Source: Ensifer adhaerens
GTDB lineage: Bacteria; Pseudomonadota; Alphaproteobacteria; Rhizobiales; Rhizobiaceae
DNA: 64,000 nucleotides
Reading direction: 5' to 3'
Assembly: GCF_002007205.1 (NCBI RefSeq)
Contig: NZ_LAZS01000012.1
Coordinates: 620,001 to 684,000, forward strand
Under the pieces are notes generated by a model. The model worked only from the letters and a program-made list of their open reading frames with translations, searched no databases and was not told the origin of the DNA. The position numbers and the translations under genes are program-made. Shown here piece by piece: positions 15,118 through 23,585 of the stretch (position 1 is its first letter; every line of letters starts with the position of its first letter).

Positions 15118-17091
15118 TCACACTGCCCAGCAGGAGCAGCCGAGAGCGCCGAAGAAGCCCTTGAGATCGGCGATCGGCAGTTTCGACGTCCAGGCGCCGG
15201 CGTGGTCGTGGCCGTGTACGCCGCAATTGCTGGCGCAGCCGCAGGAGGTGATCGCGGTGCGCCGGAGCGAGTTCTTGCCGGCACCCTCCGGTTCGCCCCA
15301 GGCGGCATAGCCGCCGAAGGTCCGGACCGGCGACCAGTCGGGCATTGCCGGCGGCACCTTGTTCTCGTCATGGGAGGCGAAGTCGCCGGCGGCATAGACG
15401 ATCTTGCCTCCGACCATGGTCAGCTCCGATGTCAGGAACGAGATCTCATCCTCGGCGCAGGAGAAGAAGTCCTTGTTCGGCACGATCAGGTCGGCAAACT
15501 GTCCCTTCTCGATCCGCCCCTTCTTGCCCTCCTCGTTGGAGAACCACTGCACCTTCTCTGTCCACATCCGAAGCGCCGTCTCGCGGTCGAGGCAATTGGC
15601 GCGCGGATAGAGCTGCAGTCCTCCGACGGTCTTGCCGGTCACCATCCACGACAACGAGACCCAAGGGTTGTAGGAGGCGACGCGGGTGGCATCGGTGCCG
15701 GCCGACACGTTGACGCCCTTCTCCAGCATGCGCCTGATCGGCGGTGTGGCTTCCGCCACCCCGTGGCCGTAGCGCTCGACGAAATATTCGCCCTGGTAGG
15801 CCATGCGGTGCTGGGTGGCGATGCCGCCGCCAAGGGCAGCGATCCGGTCGATCGACCGGTCGGAGATCGTCTCGGCGTGGTCGAAGAACCAGTTCAAGCC
15901 TTCGAGCGGGATATCCCTGTTGACCTTTTCGAACACGTCGAGCGCGCGGCTGATGGTTTCGTCATAGGTGGCGTGCAGCCGCCAGGGCCAGCGGTTCTCG
16001 GCCAGCACCCGAACGACCTCTTCGAGCTCGCCCTCCATCTCCGGCGCCATCTCAGGGCGCGGCTGGCGGAAGTCCTCGAAGTCGGCGGCGGAAAACACCA
16101 GCATCTCGCCGGCACCGTTGTGGCGGAAGTAGTCGTTGCCCTGCTTGTATTTGACCGACGAGGTCCACTTCAAAAAGTCGTCCTTCTCTTCCTTCGGCTT
16201 CTGGGTGAAGAGGTTGTAGGCGAGCCGCACCGTCATCTGGCCTTCGTCGGCGAGCTTCTGGATGACGGCATAGTCGTCGGGATAGTTCTGGAAGCCGCCG
16301 CCGGCGTCGATGACGCTGGTGACGCCCAGCCGGTTGAGCTCACGCATGAAGTGACGGGTCGAGTTGACCTGGTAGTCGAAGGGCAGCTTCGGCCCCTTGG
16401 CGAGCGTCGAATAGAGGATGCCGGCATTGGGCTTGGCAAGCAGCAGACCCGTCGGGTTGCCGTTGGCGTCACGGGTGATCTCGCCGCCCGGCGGGTTGGG
16501 CGTGTCCCTGCCATAACCGACGGCGCGCAGCGCTGCGGCATTGAGTAGGGCGCGATCATAGAGATGCAGCAGGAACACCGGCGTATCCGGCGCCACCGCA
16601 TTGATCTCGTCGATCGTCGGCAGGCGTTTTTCCGCGAATTGGTGTTCGGTGAACCCGCCGACGACGCGCACCCATTGCGGCGCCGGCGTGATCGCCACCT
16701 GGCGCTTCAGCATCTCCATCGCATCGGCGAGCGAGCGCACGCCGTCCCAGCGCAGTTCCATGTTGAAGTTCAGTCCACCGCGAACCACGTGGGTGTGGTT
16801 GTCGTTGAGCCCCGGCAGCACGCGTTTGCCCTTGAGGTCGATGACTTTTGTGCCGGAGCCGGCCAGCGCCATGATCGTCCTGTCGTCGCCGACGGCCAGA
16901 ATCAGGCCGTCCTTGACGGCAATGGCGGTCGCAGCCGGATTGGCGCGGTCAAGCGTCGTCACAAGGCCGTTGGTGAGGATCAGGTCGGGCGTCATCGTGG
17001 GGTCTCCGGTCTGTTGGGCGTGGGCCGCGGTTGCTCTGCCCAAGGTTAAGGCGGCGGCGGTTGCGCCGAGAAAATTGCGCCGTGTGGGCAT
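15118..17091 (-). CDS. Exported amidohydrolase (YtcJ/amidohydrolase_3 type) with Cys/His-rich tail
   Basis: This gene encodes 657 residues. The N-terminus MPTRRNFLGATAAALTLG with AHA following is a twin-arginine signal, so the protein is folded and metal-loaded before export. The metal-binding barrel motifs are LNDNHTHVVRGG near residue 100, a central HATYDE, FDHAE and the late GTDATR. These enzymes hydrolyse C-N bonds of cyclic amides, ureas or N-acyl compounds; the substrate is unknown. The last 48 residues (about 610-657) are unusual: CGCASNCGVHGHDHAG and a terminal GCSCWAV provide five Cys and three His. It is followed by a small exported protein and preceded on the same strand by two AraC regulators. 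Confidence 0.88.
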   Translation of the reverse strand: MPTRRNFLGATAAALTLGRATAAHAQQTGDPTMTPDLILTNGLVTTLDRANPAATAIAVKDGLILAVGDDRTIMALAGSGTKVIDLKGKRVLPGLNDNHTHVVRGGLNFNMELRWDGVRSLADAMEMLKRQVAITPAPQWVRVVGGFTEHQFAEKRLPTIDEINAVAPDTPVFLLHLYDRALLNAAALRAVGYGRDTPNPPGGEITRDANGNPTGLLLAKPNAGILYSTLAKGPKLPFDYQVNSTRHFMRELNRLGVTSVIDAGGGFQNYPDDYAVIQKLADEGQMTVRLAYNLFTQKPKEEKDDFLKWTSSVKYKQGNDYFRHNGAGEMLVFSAADFEDFRQPRPEMAPEMEGELEEVVRVLAENRWPWRLHATYDETISRALDVFEKVNRDIPLEGLNWFFDHAETISDRSIDRIAALGGGIATQHRMAYQGEYFVERYGHGVAEATPPIRRMLEKGVNVSAGTDATRVASYNPWVSLSWMVTGKTVGGLQLYPRANCLDRETALRMWTEKVQWFSNEEGKKGRIEKGQFADLIVPNKDFFSCAEDEISFLTSELTMVGGKIVYAAGDFASHDENKVPPAMPDWSPVRTFGGYAAWGEPEGAGKNSLRRTAITSCGCASNCGVHGHDHAGAWTSKLPIADLKGFFGALGCSCWAV

Positions 17092-17590
17092 TATGCAGGT
17101 TTCCTATCTTTGAAACTGTTGCCGGGCGCCCGGCGCCAGCGCTTGATGTGTCGCGGGGGCCAGGGGTGGATGGCAGGATCAATCTGCCGCCACGCGGCAG
17201 ATGACGGTGCCATTGTTGGGAAAGAGGCGCAGAAGAAGGGGGTGCCAATTGCCCTTGAGGTCACCGGCTTGGCGAACGGATTGTCGGCGCCAGCATGGGT
17301 GAGACGAGAAGGCTGGAGGATGGTGGCGTGGTTGCCAGGATCATCGGCTTCTCCCTGATCAGTTGCCGGTTGCGGGACTGTTTCCCGAATATTGCGTCCA
17401 TTCCGCTGCCGTTTCTTGTCGGGAATGTCTGCTTTTTGAAAATTCTCACCTCTATGCAGCGAAAATCGGCTCTGGGACGTCCGCTGTTTTTCGCTGATCT
17501 TGCCGCCCGTTGCGCCGCCAATGGGTCGGCGTGGCGCCGACCACGCGTGATGGCTTTGGTCAAAACCCGCTGTTACCGCCTTCGACGGAC
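17092..17590. other. Leader/gap between amidohydrolase and AraC genes, with a hairpin at 17182-17202
   Basis: About 500 bases upstream of the amidohydrolase gene contain no convincing gene. ATCTGCCGC (17182-17190) pairs with GCGGCAGAT (17194-17202) across the three-base loop CAC, roughly 90 bases before the start codon on the minus strand. It could lie in the mRNA leader or in the promoter region. Its role is unknown. Confidence 0.45.
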
Positions 17591-18469
17591 TCAGGTGCGC
17601 CTGTCACGCCGGAAGCGAGCGGGCGTGGTGCCCGCGATCAGCGAAAAGCTTCTGGTCAGATGGCTCTGATCGGCAAAGCCGCAGCGAATGGCGATCTCGG
17701 CGATGGGTACATCTTGGAGCAACAATTCCTTGGCGCGGGCTATGCGGTACTCCGTGAGCCAACGCACCGGTGTCTGGCCGAAGCTCGCCTTGAAGGCCTG
17801 GATGAAATAGCTTCGAGAGAGTTCGCAACTTTTCGCGAGATCCATCATCGATAGGTGCCCGTCGAGCCGCGCGGCCAAGTACTCCAACGCACGCTTTTCC
17901 TGCCAGGGAGCCAGCGTTCCCTTGCGATCGCCCGGAATATACAAGCCGCCGTATTTCTGCGCGAGATGCGTCATGATCGCGAGCGCCACCTGATCGATGA
18001 AGAGCCGGCTGGCCTGCTTCGGTCGCTCCAGCGCCGGCAGCAGCGCGTGCGCCAGGCCGAGGATTACGGGGTCGATCGTACCGGGCGGACATTCCAGCCC
18101 CATCAGGTCGGGCCGCCCGATTTCAGCGGCGAAGTCGCGCACATGCTGAAAGGGTATCCGGAAGCGTACATTGTCGAAGGCCGATAGATGATGGCAACGC
18201 CATTCCTCGCGCAGGTCGGTGATGGCAAGTGCCCCCTCCCGGTGGCCGCCTTCGAAGATCAGCGACTTGCCACGCCAAAGTCGATGTAGCCGAAAATCGC
18301 GCAATTGCGTGATGATGCCGAAGGCGTCCTCGCGCGCGTTCGCCGGGCTTGGCGCCAGGTCTTCCCGATCGGACTTCAACCGCATAATGGAGATCGGGGA
18401 CGCATCGACGAACGATCGGCGTATGGCGTCCGGCTCCTGGCTTTTTTCTTGGGCGGACTGCCTGTACAT
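17591..18469 (-). CDS. AraC-family transcriptional regulator
   Basis: This gene encodes 292 residues from the ATG at 18469, which follows GGGAG at a suitable distance; a GTG six codons earlier is possible. The C-terminal 100 residues form the two-helix-turn-helix AraC domain, with LDGHLSMMDLAKSCELSRSYFIQAFKASFGQTPVRWLTEYRIARAKELL and IAEIAIRCGFADQSHLTRSFSLIAGTTPARFRR. The N-terminal part is a variable sensing domain. It lies on the same strand as the amidohydrolase, 500 bases away, and may control it. A second AraC gene is immediately upstream. Confidence 0.92.
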   Translation of the reverse strand: MYRQSAQEKSQEPDAIRRSFVDASPISIMRLKSDREDLAPSPANAREDAFGIITQLRDFRLHRLWRGKSLIFEGGHREGALAITDLREEWRCHHLSAFDNVRFRIPFQHVRDFAAEIGRPDLMGLECPPGTIDPVILGLAHALLPALERPKQASRLFIDQVALAIMTHLAQKYGGLYIPGDRKGTLAPWQEKRALEYLAARLDGHLSMMDLAKSCELSRSYFIQAFKASFGQTPVRWLTEYRIARAKELLLQDVPIAEIAIRCGFADQSHLTRSFSLIAGTTPARFRRDRRT

Positions 18470-18532
18470 CGCGCACTCCCAACTCACGGGCGAATGAAAG
18501 ACTGCCCAACATTCTTCGTTGAAGCAATTGGA

Positions 18533-19297
18533 CTAATGGAGGCCCCGTCGCCGCCAAGCTGAGGGCATGACGCCTGTTTCCCCGACAAAGACCTTCTCAA
18601 GGTGTGCGAGGCTGTCAAAACCGCAGACGCGTGCAATGTCCTCCAGCGAGAGAGCATGGTTGGCGAGATGTGACTTCGCGCTTTCGATTTGTGCGGCAAT
18701 TGGCTGAAGCGTGGCTTTGGATCCTTCCCGCATCAAGCCTCCTTGCGCCGGTCGATCGCGTCCCCCGAACGGCTCGCCATACCGGTGCAGGAGGTGGGCG
18801 CAGATGGCGACCGCCACAGGGCGCAGCGGTGCGGGGGCTGTTCCGGTACCGGAAAAGAACGCAAGGAGCGCCGTACCGAGATTGCAAAGCACCGGATCCG
18901 CTTCGCCGCGACGGCATATCAGTCTGCGTGGTCCGGTTTCCGGCGACAATTCCGCGGTCTCGCTGAACAGGGTCCTCGGCAACACGAAGGCCAGCGAGCG
19001 CAGCCGACGGTGGAGACGGATGGTCGCCCCATCCGCGAGATCGACGAGACAGATCGTACCGCGTGCGAAATGGCGACGCTCGGTGCAGGAACCATCCGCT
19101 CGGATGTCGGCATGTTCGGCGTCCTCAAGATAGAGCATGAGGAAATAGCATTCGGAGGCGGGGAGCCGGACATCGTTTTCGCCGTCGGCCCTCAGTTCCC
19201 GGCAAATGCTGGTCACGGAAAAGGTCGCGGCGCGAATTGGAACGGTGGTCAGGCAGGGGGCCTCCGGCGTCCCGAAGCAGACGCCAACGCATGCCAT
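18533..19297 (-). CDS. AraC-like transcriptional regulator
   Basis: The product is 254 residues from the ATG at 19297; a TTG seven codons upstream is an alternative. Only the C-terminus shows the AraC pattern clearly: HALSLEDIARVCGFDSLAHLEKVFVGETGVMPSAWRRR, the second helix-turn-helix of the family, with a weaker first one in IESAKSHLANHALS. The N-terminal region is cupin-like in character but not assignable. It is adjacent to another AraC gene on the same strand, 63 bases apart; the two proteins differ too much to be a recent duplicate. Confidence 0.82.
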   Translation of the reverse strand: MACVGVCFGTPEAPCLTTVPIRAATFSVTSICRELRADGENDVRLPASECYFLMLYLEDAEHADIRADGSCTERRHFARGTICLVDLADGATIRLHRRLRSLAFVLPRTLFSETAELSPETGPRRLICRRGEADPVLCNLGTALLAFFSGTGTAPAPLRPVAVAICAHLLHRYGEPFGGRDRPAQGGLMREGSKATLQPIAAQIESAKSHLANHALSLEDIARVCGFDSLAHLEKVFVGETGVMPSAWRRRGLH

Positions 19298-19738
19298 GTC
19301 TTTGCTAACTAGGTTCAACGCGCATTCCTTGGCGACATCTCTGGAACGATCTTGCCGAAGGTTCGGCGTCCAGACTGTATTTCAGGCCGTGTCGACGTGC
19401 AACGCGACGGCGCACCGACCTCGCCGCTCCGCGAAAAGGCGGCCTCAAAGGCGGCGAACGCTTTCAATTCGGGATTCGAACATTGCGCTTTCGCTGCGGC
19501 ATGGCCACGACCTGGGCAGATCGTGAGCCCTCTTCCTTCGCATCAGCGGGGTTCCCGCCGAAATTTTCTCCGGCCGCCGTGTCATCCATTCGCTCGGCCT
19601 CTGACCAGGTCCATGACGGCGTGAAAGCCCTGCGCAGTTCTGGACGCAGCCCGTCACCACGCTGAGCGGCAATGGAATGCAACCGTTGCAGCAATGTCAT
19701 CATGGCTTGTCTATCCGTCGCGACTTACGGCTCCAGCG
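19298..19738. other. Gap with a possible short minus-strand gene (19464-19703)
   Basis: The region upstream of the second AraC gene holds a 79-codon minus-strand frame beginning MMTLLQRLHSIAAQRG and ending RKRNVRIPN. Its codon use is moderately gene-like, but it lacks a clear ribosome binding site and any family. It is recorded as possible only. Confidence 0.3.
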
Positions 19739-20122
19739 TCAGACCGCATTGATGTTCTTCAGCGCCGTCAGATAACCCCAGATGTGACGGCGTGGCGGAC
19801 CGCCGTTCGAATCATCGAGGGGGTGGGGCTCAGGAAAGAGTTCTCGCTCTCGCAATAACTCGGAGATCCGCTCCGAACTGAGCGCGCATTCGAGGCTTGG
19901 GCCCGGCTCTATGCGCTCTATCCCTGCTGGTAGCTGCAATGGCCGGCTCTCGGCTGCCGCCAAACGCGCTCCTCGATCGGGAGCTGCCGGATTACCTCGA
20001 TCCGACACCCAAAGGACACCGGCGCTGCGAAGCCGCAGCGCCGGCGTCGCATGTTCATCGCGCGTCGTGGAAAATGATGCCGAGGGTGTGGCGCATGCCC
20101 GACCGGACGCGGCTGACACCAT
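19739..20122 (-). CDS. Doubtful short protein overlapping the oxygenase gene
   Basis: A 127-codon minus-strand frame overlaps the last 68 bases of the oxygenase gene and continues for about 300 bases beyond it, ending RRHIWGYLTALKNINAV. The last 45 residues look protein-like, but no family, start site or signal is convincing. If real, the start lies well inside the frame, downstream of the oxygenase stop. It may be a truncated gene. Confidence 0.25.
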   Translation of the reverse strand: MVSAASGRACATPSASFSTTRDEHATPALRLRSAGVLWVSDRGNPAAPDRGARLAAAESRPLQLPAGIERIEPGPSLECALSSERISELLRERELFPEPHPLDDSNGGPPRRHIWGYLTALKNINAV

Positions 20123-20798
20123 GACGCAGGTTGACGCGGTACGTTCCCTTCGTTCCCTGGACCGGACGGTTGTGGACGGCGAAGGCGACGGCGTCGCCCT
20201 GCCTGAGCGGCACGACCTCGACGCGGCTCTGCATGCGCGGACGCTGTTCGGTCAGTGCAAATTCGCCGCCTGTGAAGTCACGGCCCGGCTCGGAGAGCAG
20301 GATCGCCACCTGGATCGGAAATGCGATATCGCCGTAAAGATCCTGGTGAAGGCAGTTGAAGTCGCCCGGTACATACTGCAGCAGCAGCGGCGTCGGCCGG
20401 GTCTGGCCGGCCTCGTGGCATTGCTCCAGGAACGCGGCATGCTCGCCGGGAAACCGCTCGCCAAGTCCCATCCGCTCGTTCCAGGCGTTGGCGACGTGAG
20501 CAAGGCGCGGGTAGAGCGCGGTACGGATTCCGTCGATGAGATCGGGCAGCGGATACTTGAAATAGCGATATTCGCCTTTTCCGAAGCCGTGCCTCGCCAT
20601 GATGATGTGGCTGCGGAAATGGGTCTCGTCGGCATAGAGCGACGCGATACTGCTGCATTCTGCGGGCGTGAGAAGTTCAGGAAGGACAGCGCAGCCGAAG
20701 CCGTCGAGCTCACCGGCGAGCGCCTTCCAGTCGTAGGTGGCTATTCGGGCCTCCGCGGACGCATCCGCAGGGGCCATGTTGTTCGCAATCTTGTTCAT
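20055..20798 (-). CDS. 2OG-Fe(II) oxygenase (COG3826-like)
   Basis: This gene encodes 247 residues from the ATG at 20798 with GAAGG about ten bases upstream. The double-stranded beta-helix iron site is visible as NCLHQDLYGD (HxD) at about residues 152-161, with the distal His and 2-oxoglutarate Arg in the C-terminal segment VNLRHGVSRVRSGMRHTLGIIFHDA. It is cytoplasmic. It shares strand and neighbourhood with ada (21303-22400), and oxygenases of this group are recurrently found beside ada genes, which suggests oxidative repair of alkylated nucleic acid or protein; this is inference. It is not a typical AlkB by sequence. Confidence 0.85.
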   Translation of the reverse strand: MNKIANNMAPADASAEARIATYDWKALAGELDGFGCAVLPELLTPAECSSIASLYADETHFRSHIIMARHGFGKGEYRYFKYPLPDLIDGIRTALYPRLAHVANAWNERMGLGERFPGEHAAFLEQCHEAGQTRPTPLLLQYVPGDFNCLHQDLYGDIAFPIQVAILLSEPGRDFTGGEFALTEQRPRMQSRVEVVPLRQGDAVAFAVHNRPVQGTKGTYRVNLRHGVSRVRSGMRHTLGIIFHDAR

Positions 20799-21065
20799 AC
20801 CGTGGCTTCCTTCTAGAACCCACTTGCGCTCCGATCGTGCGCGAAGCCCGGTCTGATGCAAGCAAGCGCGAGGCACTACCTTCTCGCTGCCTGAAGCTAC
20901 GCAAGCGCGCAGGGTGAAGAACTCCGTTTCTTATCCTCTAATCGACTTGTCCGGTTGGCCGAGGGGCGCACGCACATCGCAGCACGGGAAAAAAAGGGCG
21001 CGGGGTCCAGAGGCGTAGCGCTCCATCAGTCGTCGTCATGGCTGGAAAGAAATGCAACGGATTCA

Positions 21066-21257
21066 TCATAGCGACAGAGCAAGTTCATGCGGAGGCCTTG
21101 CGTTCGTCGGCGACCGCGCGGCGCCGCCGTTTGCAGATGGTAGAATGTGATTGCCGTAAAGCAGCATCGGCGGCGCAATCGAGCTTTCCGGCAGGCCGGG
21201 GAACATGGCGGTCACGGCCATTGCCGCCCACTGAGCGCGGTCGAAGATCAGCCTCAT
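21066..21257 (-). CDS. Possible small protein after ada
   Basis: A 63-codon frame begins MRLIFDRAQWAAMAVTAMFPG with AGGACGACG just upstream and ends 268 bases before the oxygenase start. It lies 45 bases after the ada stop on the same strand. The first 30 residues look protein-like; the remainder is low-complexity. No family is recognised. Confidence 0.35.
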   Translation of the reverse strand: MRLIFDRAQWAAMAVTAMFPGLPESSIAPPMLLYGNHILPSANGGAARSPTNARPPHELALSL

Positions 21258-21302
21258 CGTCGTCCTGTCCCGCCTCGGAGCGATTGGTTCCCGCCCGTGG
21301 CG

Positions 21303-22400
21303 TCATGCGGTCTGTGGAGCCTCCCGATCGAGCAGCGCGCGCTTGCGGTCGACGCCCCAGGCATAGCCGGACAGCGCGCCGTCGTTGCGCACGACCCGGT
21401 GGCAGGGAATGGCGACCGCGATATTATTTGCAGTGCATGCTCCGGCGACTGCCCGCGTGGCGCTCGGTGCGCCGATACGTCGAGCGATCTCCGAATAGGA
21501 CACGCACTCGCCGACGGGGATCTCCTGCAAGACCTGCCATACCCGCCGCTGGAACGCCGTGCCACGGACGTTGAGTGGCAGGTCGAGGCCGATGCCGGGG
21601 TTTTCGACGAAGCCACAAACGCGCGCGATCAGAGCCTCGTATTCGCGGTCCATGCCGATCAGTCGCGCTTTCGGAAAACGATCCTGGAGATCGCGCACAA
21701 GTTCGTCCGGATCGTCTCCGAGCAGGATTGAGGCCGCGCCTTTCGTGCTCGAGGCCACGAGGATCGCGCCGAGCGTGGTCTGGCCGACCGCAAACTTGAT
21801 CTCCTCGTTGGCGCCACCTGCACGGTATTGCGTCGGTGTCATGCCGAGCATGCCGGTCGATTTCTCATAGAAGCGGCCGCTGGAATTGAAGCCGGCGTCG
21901 TAGATCGCCTCCGTGACGCTCGTGCCGGTTTCCAGGCCCTCTCGCACCTTCTTGGCGCGATGGCCGGCGGCATAGGCCTTCGGGGTCAGCCCGATCGATG
22001 TCTTGAACACACGGTGGAAGTAGCTTGGACTGCGGCCGACAGTCGCCGCCAGCTCTTCCAGTGACGGCTCCTCTTCGCTCTCCTCGATGAGGCGGCAGGC
22101 CTTGGCGATCAGCGCGGCATTTTCGCATTCGAGCGAAGGGCCGTCCGGATTGCAGCGTCGGCACGGGCGAAAACCAGTTGCCCGTGCGCTTTCGAGCGTA
22201 GCGTGCAAGGCGACGTTCTTCGGGTTCGCCGTGCGGGAAGGGCACGAGGGCCGGCAATAGATGCCGGTTGTCGAGACGGAGTACCAAAACTGACCGTCGG
22301 CAGACTTGGCGCGGGTAACGATTAGCGGCCAGCGAGGATCGTCTGCCACGGATGGATGCGCGGTGTGAAGGGTGGGTGCGGGCCGAATGTTCATGTCCAT
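21303..22400 (-). CDS. ada: Bifunctional Ada: methylphosphotriester/O6-methylguanine-DNA methyltransferase and AraC regulator
   Basis: This gene encodes 365 residues with the full Ada architecture. The N-terminal zinc domain has GIYCRPSCPSR and FRPCRRCNPD, giving the four Cys that bind zinc and accept a methyl group from phosphotriesters. An AraC helix-turn-helix follows (SLEELAATVGRSPSYFHRVFKTSIGLTPKAY). The C-terminal methyltransferase ends with the active-site IPCHRVVRNDGALSGYAWG. Methyl transfer to the N-terminal Cys converts Ada into an activator of repair genes. The 2OG-Fe(II) oxygenase downstream on the same strand is a likely member of the response. Confidence 0.96.
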   Translation of the reverse strand: MDMNIRPAPTLHTAHPSVADDPRWPLIVTRAKSADGQFWYSVSTTGIYCRPSCPSRTANPKNVALHATLESARATGFRPCRRCNPDGPSLECENAALIAKACRLIEESEEEPSLEELAATVGRSPSYFHRVFKTSIGLTPKAYAAGHRAKKVREGLETGTSVTEAIYDAGFNSSGRFYEKSTGMLGMTPTQYRAGGANEEIKFAVGQTTLGAILVASSTKGAASILLGDDPDELVRDLQDRFPKARLIGMDREYEALIARVCGFVENPGIGLDLPLNVRGTAFQRRVWQVLQEIPVGECVSYSEIARRIGAPSATRAVAGACTANNIAVAIPCHRVVRNDGALSGYAWGVDRKRALLDREAPQTA

Positions 22401-22791
22401 GGTCTTCCACTCGAATTTGTCGTTGATCGATCGTGCCTCCGATCAGGTGCTGGTCACACTCCGATCCTTGCTCTCGAATTGAACAAGTTCCCACCCGGAT
22501 CTTGCGCAGGCCATCGATGGTCGTGCGGGTTTCCGACGCTCCCTCGTGCTGATTGTGACCGCCAGCAACGGGGCAGCACTTGTTGCCTATGAACGCGGCG
22601 GGTATCGCGTTCTCGACCACCGTCTGCTTGCGGTGATGGGTGATCCGCCACCCGAATAATGCCGCAAGCATGCATGGTTAGGCCAATTCTCCTCAATCCA
22701 ATTCCGTTTGAAGCCCATCGCTATTCAATCGATGCGCCCTGGCACAGAGGACCGCCGACGGCGCCGTAACCGCCTGCGACGCGCAAGCGGA
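22401..22791. other. Gap upstream of ada with a short gene-like remnant (22483-22659, plus strand)
   Basis: Between stops at 22480 and 22657 the plus strand is open for 58 codons without an ATG near its start, and it reads as a plausible C-terminus, with FRRSLVLIVTASNGAALVAYERGGYRVLDHRLLAVM. It may be the tail of a lost gene. The ada promoter must also lie here; no clear Ada box was identified. Confidence 0.3.
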
Positions 22792-23277
22792 TCAACGAGC
22801 CGGCCCGCGCAACAGGGAGATCGTATTGAGCGCCGCAACGATGGCCAGCGGCAATTGGGCAAGTCCCGTCAGTTCGAAGATCACGTCGTCCGGAAGCCGG
22901 TAGATGGGCGCTGGAAACAACAGGCGCGTCGTATCTTCTCCGAAGCCGAAATAGAGAACGTTCTTCAGCACATGGTTCCAGCCGCCCTCCCAGATGCCGA
23001 TCATCGCGACGGGGAAGGCGAGGATGATAATGGCCGCCAGCCAGGATGCTGCCCGTCCAAGCGCTGTTGTCGCCTTCGACCAGCCGACGATCAGCGCGCC
23101 GATGATCAGGATCGCTGCCGGCACGGCCAGATGGACGATGTGGAGACGCCATGGCGTCTCATAGATGTAGGCGCCGTAGGCGTGGTGCACGCTTGTCAAG
23201 GCAAGTAAGAGAAGCGCCGATGCCCCGGCTCGTCGAAAGGGAGACACAGGGACGCGCGTTGCAGAAAGTTCAGCCAT
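22792..23277 (-). CDS. Small inner-membrane protein of unknown function
   Basis: This gene encodes 161 residues from the ATG at 23277, preceded by GAGGAACAGTC. Four hydrophobic stretches are evident: SALLLLALTSVHHAYGAYI, IVHLAVPAAILIIGALIVGW, SWLAAIIILAFPVAMIGIWEGG and ELTGLAQLPLAIVAALNTISLL. The loop before the last one contains NHVLKNVLYFGFGEDTTRLLFPAPIYRLPDD. No family name can be given with confidence. It lies downstream of the TonB receptor gene on the same strand, beyond a terminator, so membership of the iron locus is uncertain. Confidence 0.8.
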   Translation of the reverse strand: MAELSATRVPVSPFRRAGASALLLLALTSVHHAYGAYIYETPWRLHIVHLAVPAAILIIGALIVGWSKATTALGRAASWLAAIIILAFPVAMIGIWEGGWNHVLKNVLYFGFGEDTTRLLFPAPIYRLPDDVIFELTGLAQLPLAIVAALNTISLLRGPAR

Positions 23278-23555
23278 GACTGTTCCTCGATGTTGACCGA
23301 CGAACGATCGGCTAACACGATCCGGAACATGGTGTTCGGAAAGTTGTCGAACACAGGGGCGCCCGTTGTGCAGAACCGGACCGGATTGCGCGCATGTCCG
23401 GAAAAAGGACGACAGGTATGATCCGGCAGGTGTCGCACGCACGGCGCTCTTCATCTTGAGGCGCCGCAAGCGCTACGGTCTCGCGAGGATCGGCGGGGCA
23501 AATCGGCATCGCTTATGCCTCTGGCGTGCCGGATGGGCCTGCCCGAGACAAAAGA

Positions 23556-23585
23556 ACGGTTCTATCAACGGTTTGCTAGAACCGT
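23556..23585 (-). terminator. Terminator at the end of the TonB receptor gene
   Basis: ACGGTTCTA (23556-23564) pairs with TAGAACCGT (23577-23585), so the stem includes the receptor's TAG stop codon. On the minus strand it is followed by TCTTTTGTCTC. The remaining bases 23278-23555 hold no recognised feature. Confidence 0.65.

Noticed and set aside
15345-16548. Plus-strand frames over the amidohydrolase
   Set aside because: Shadows of the minus-strand coding sequence, without domains or ribosome binding sites.
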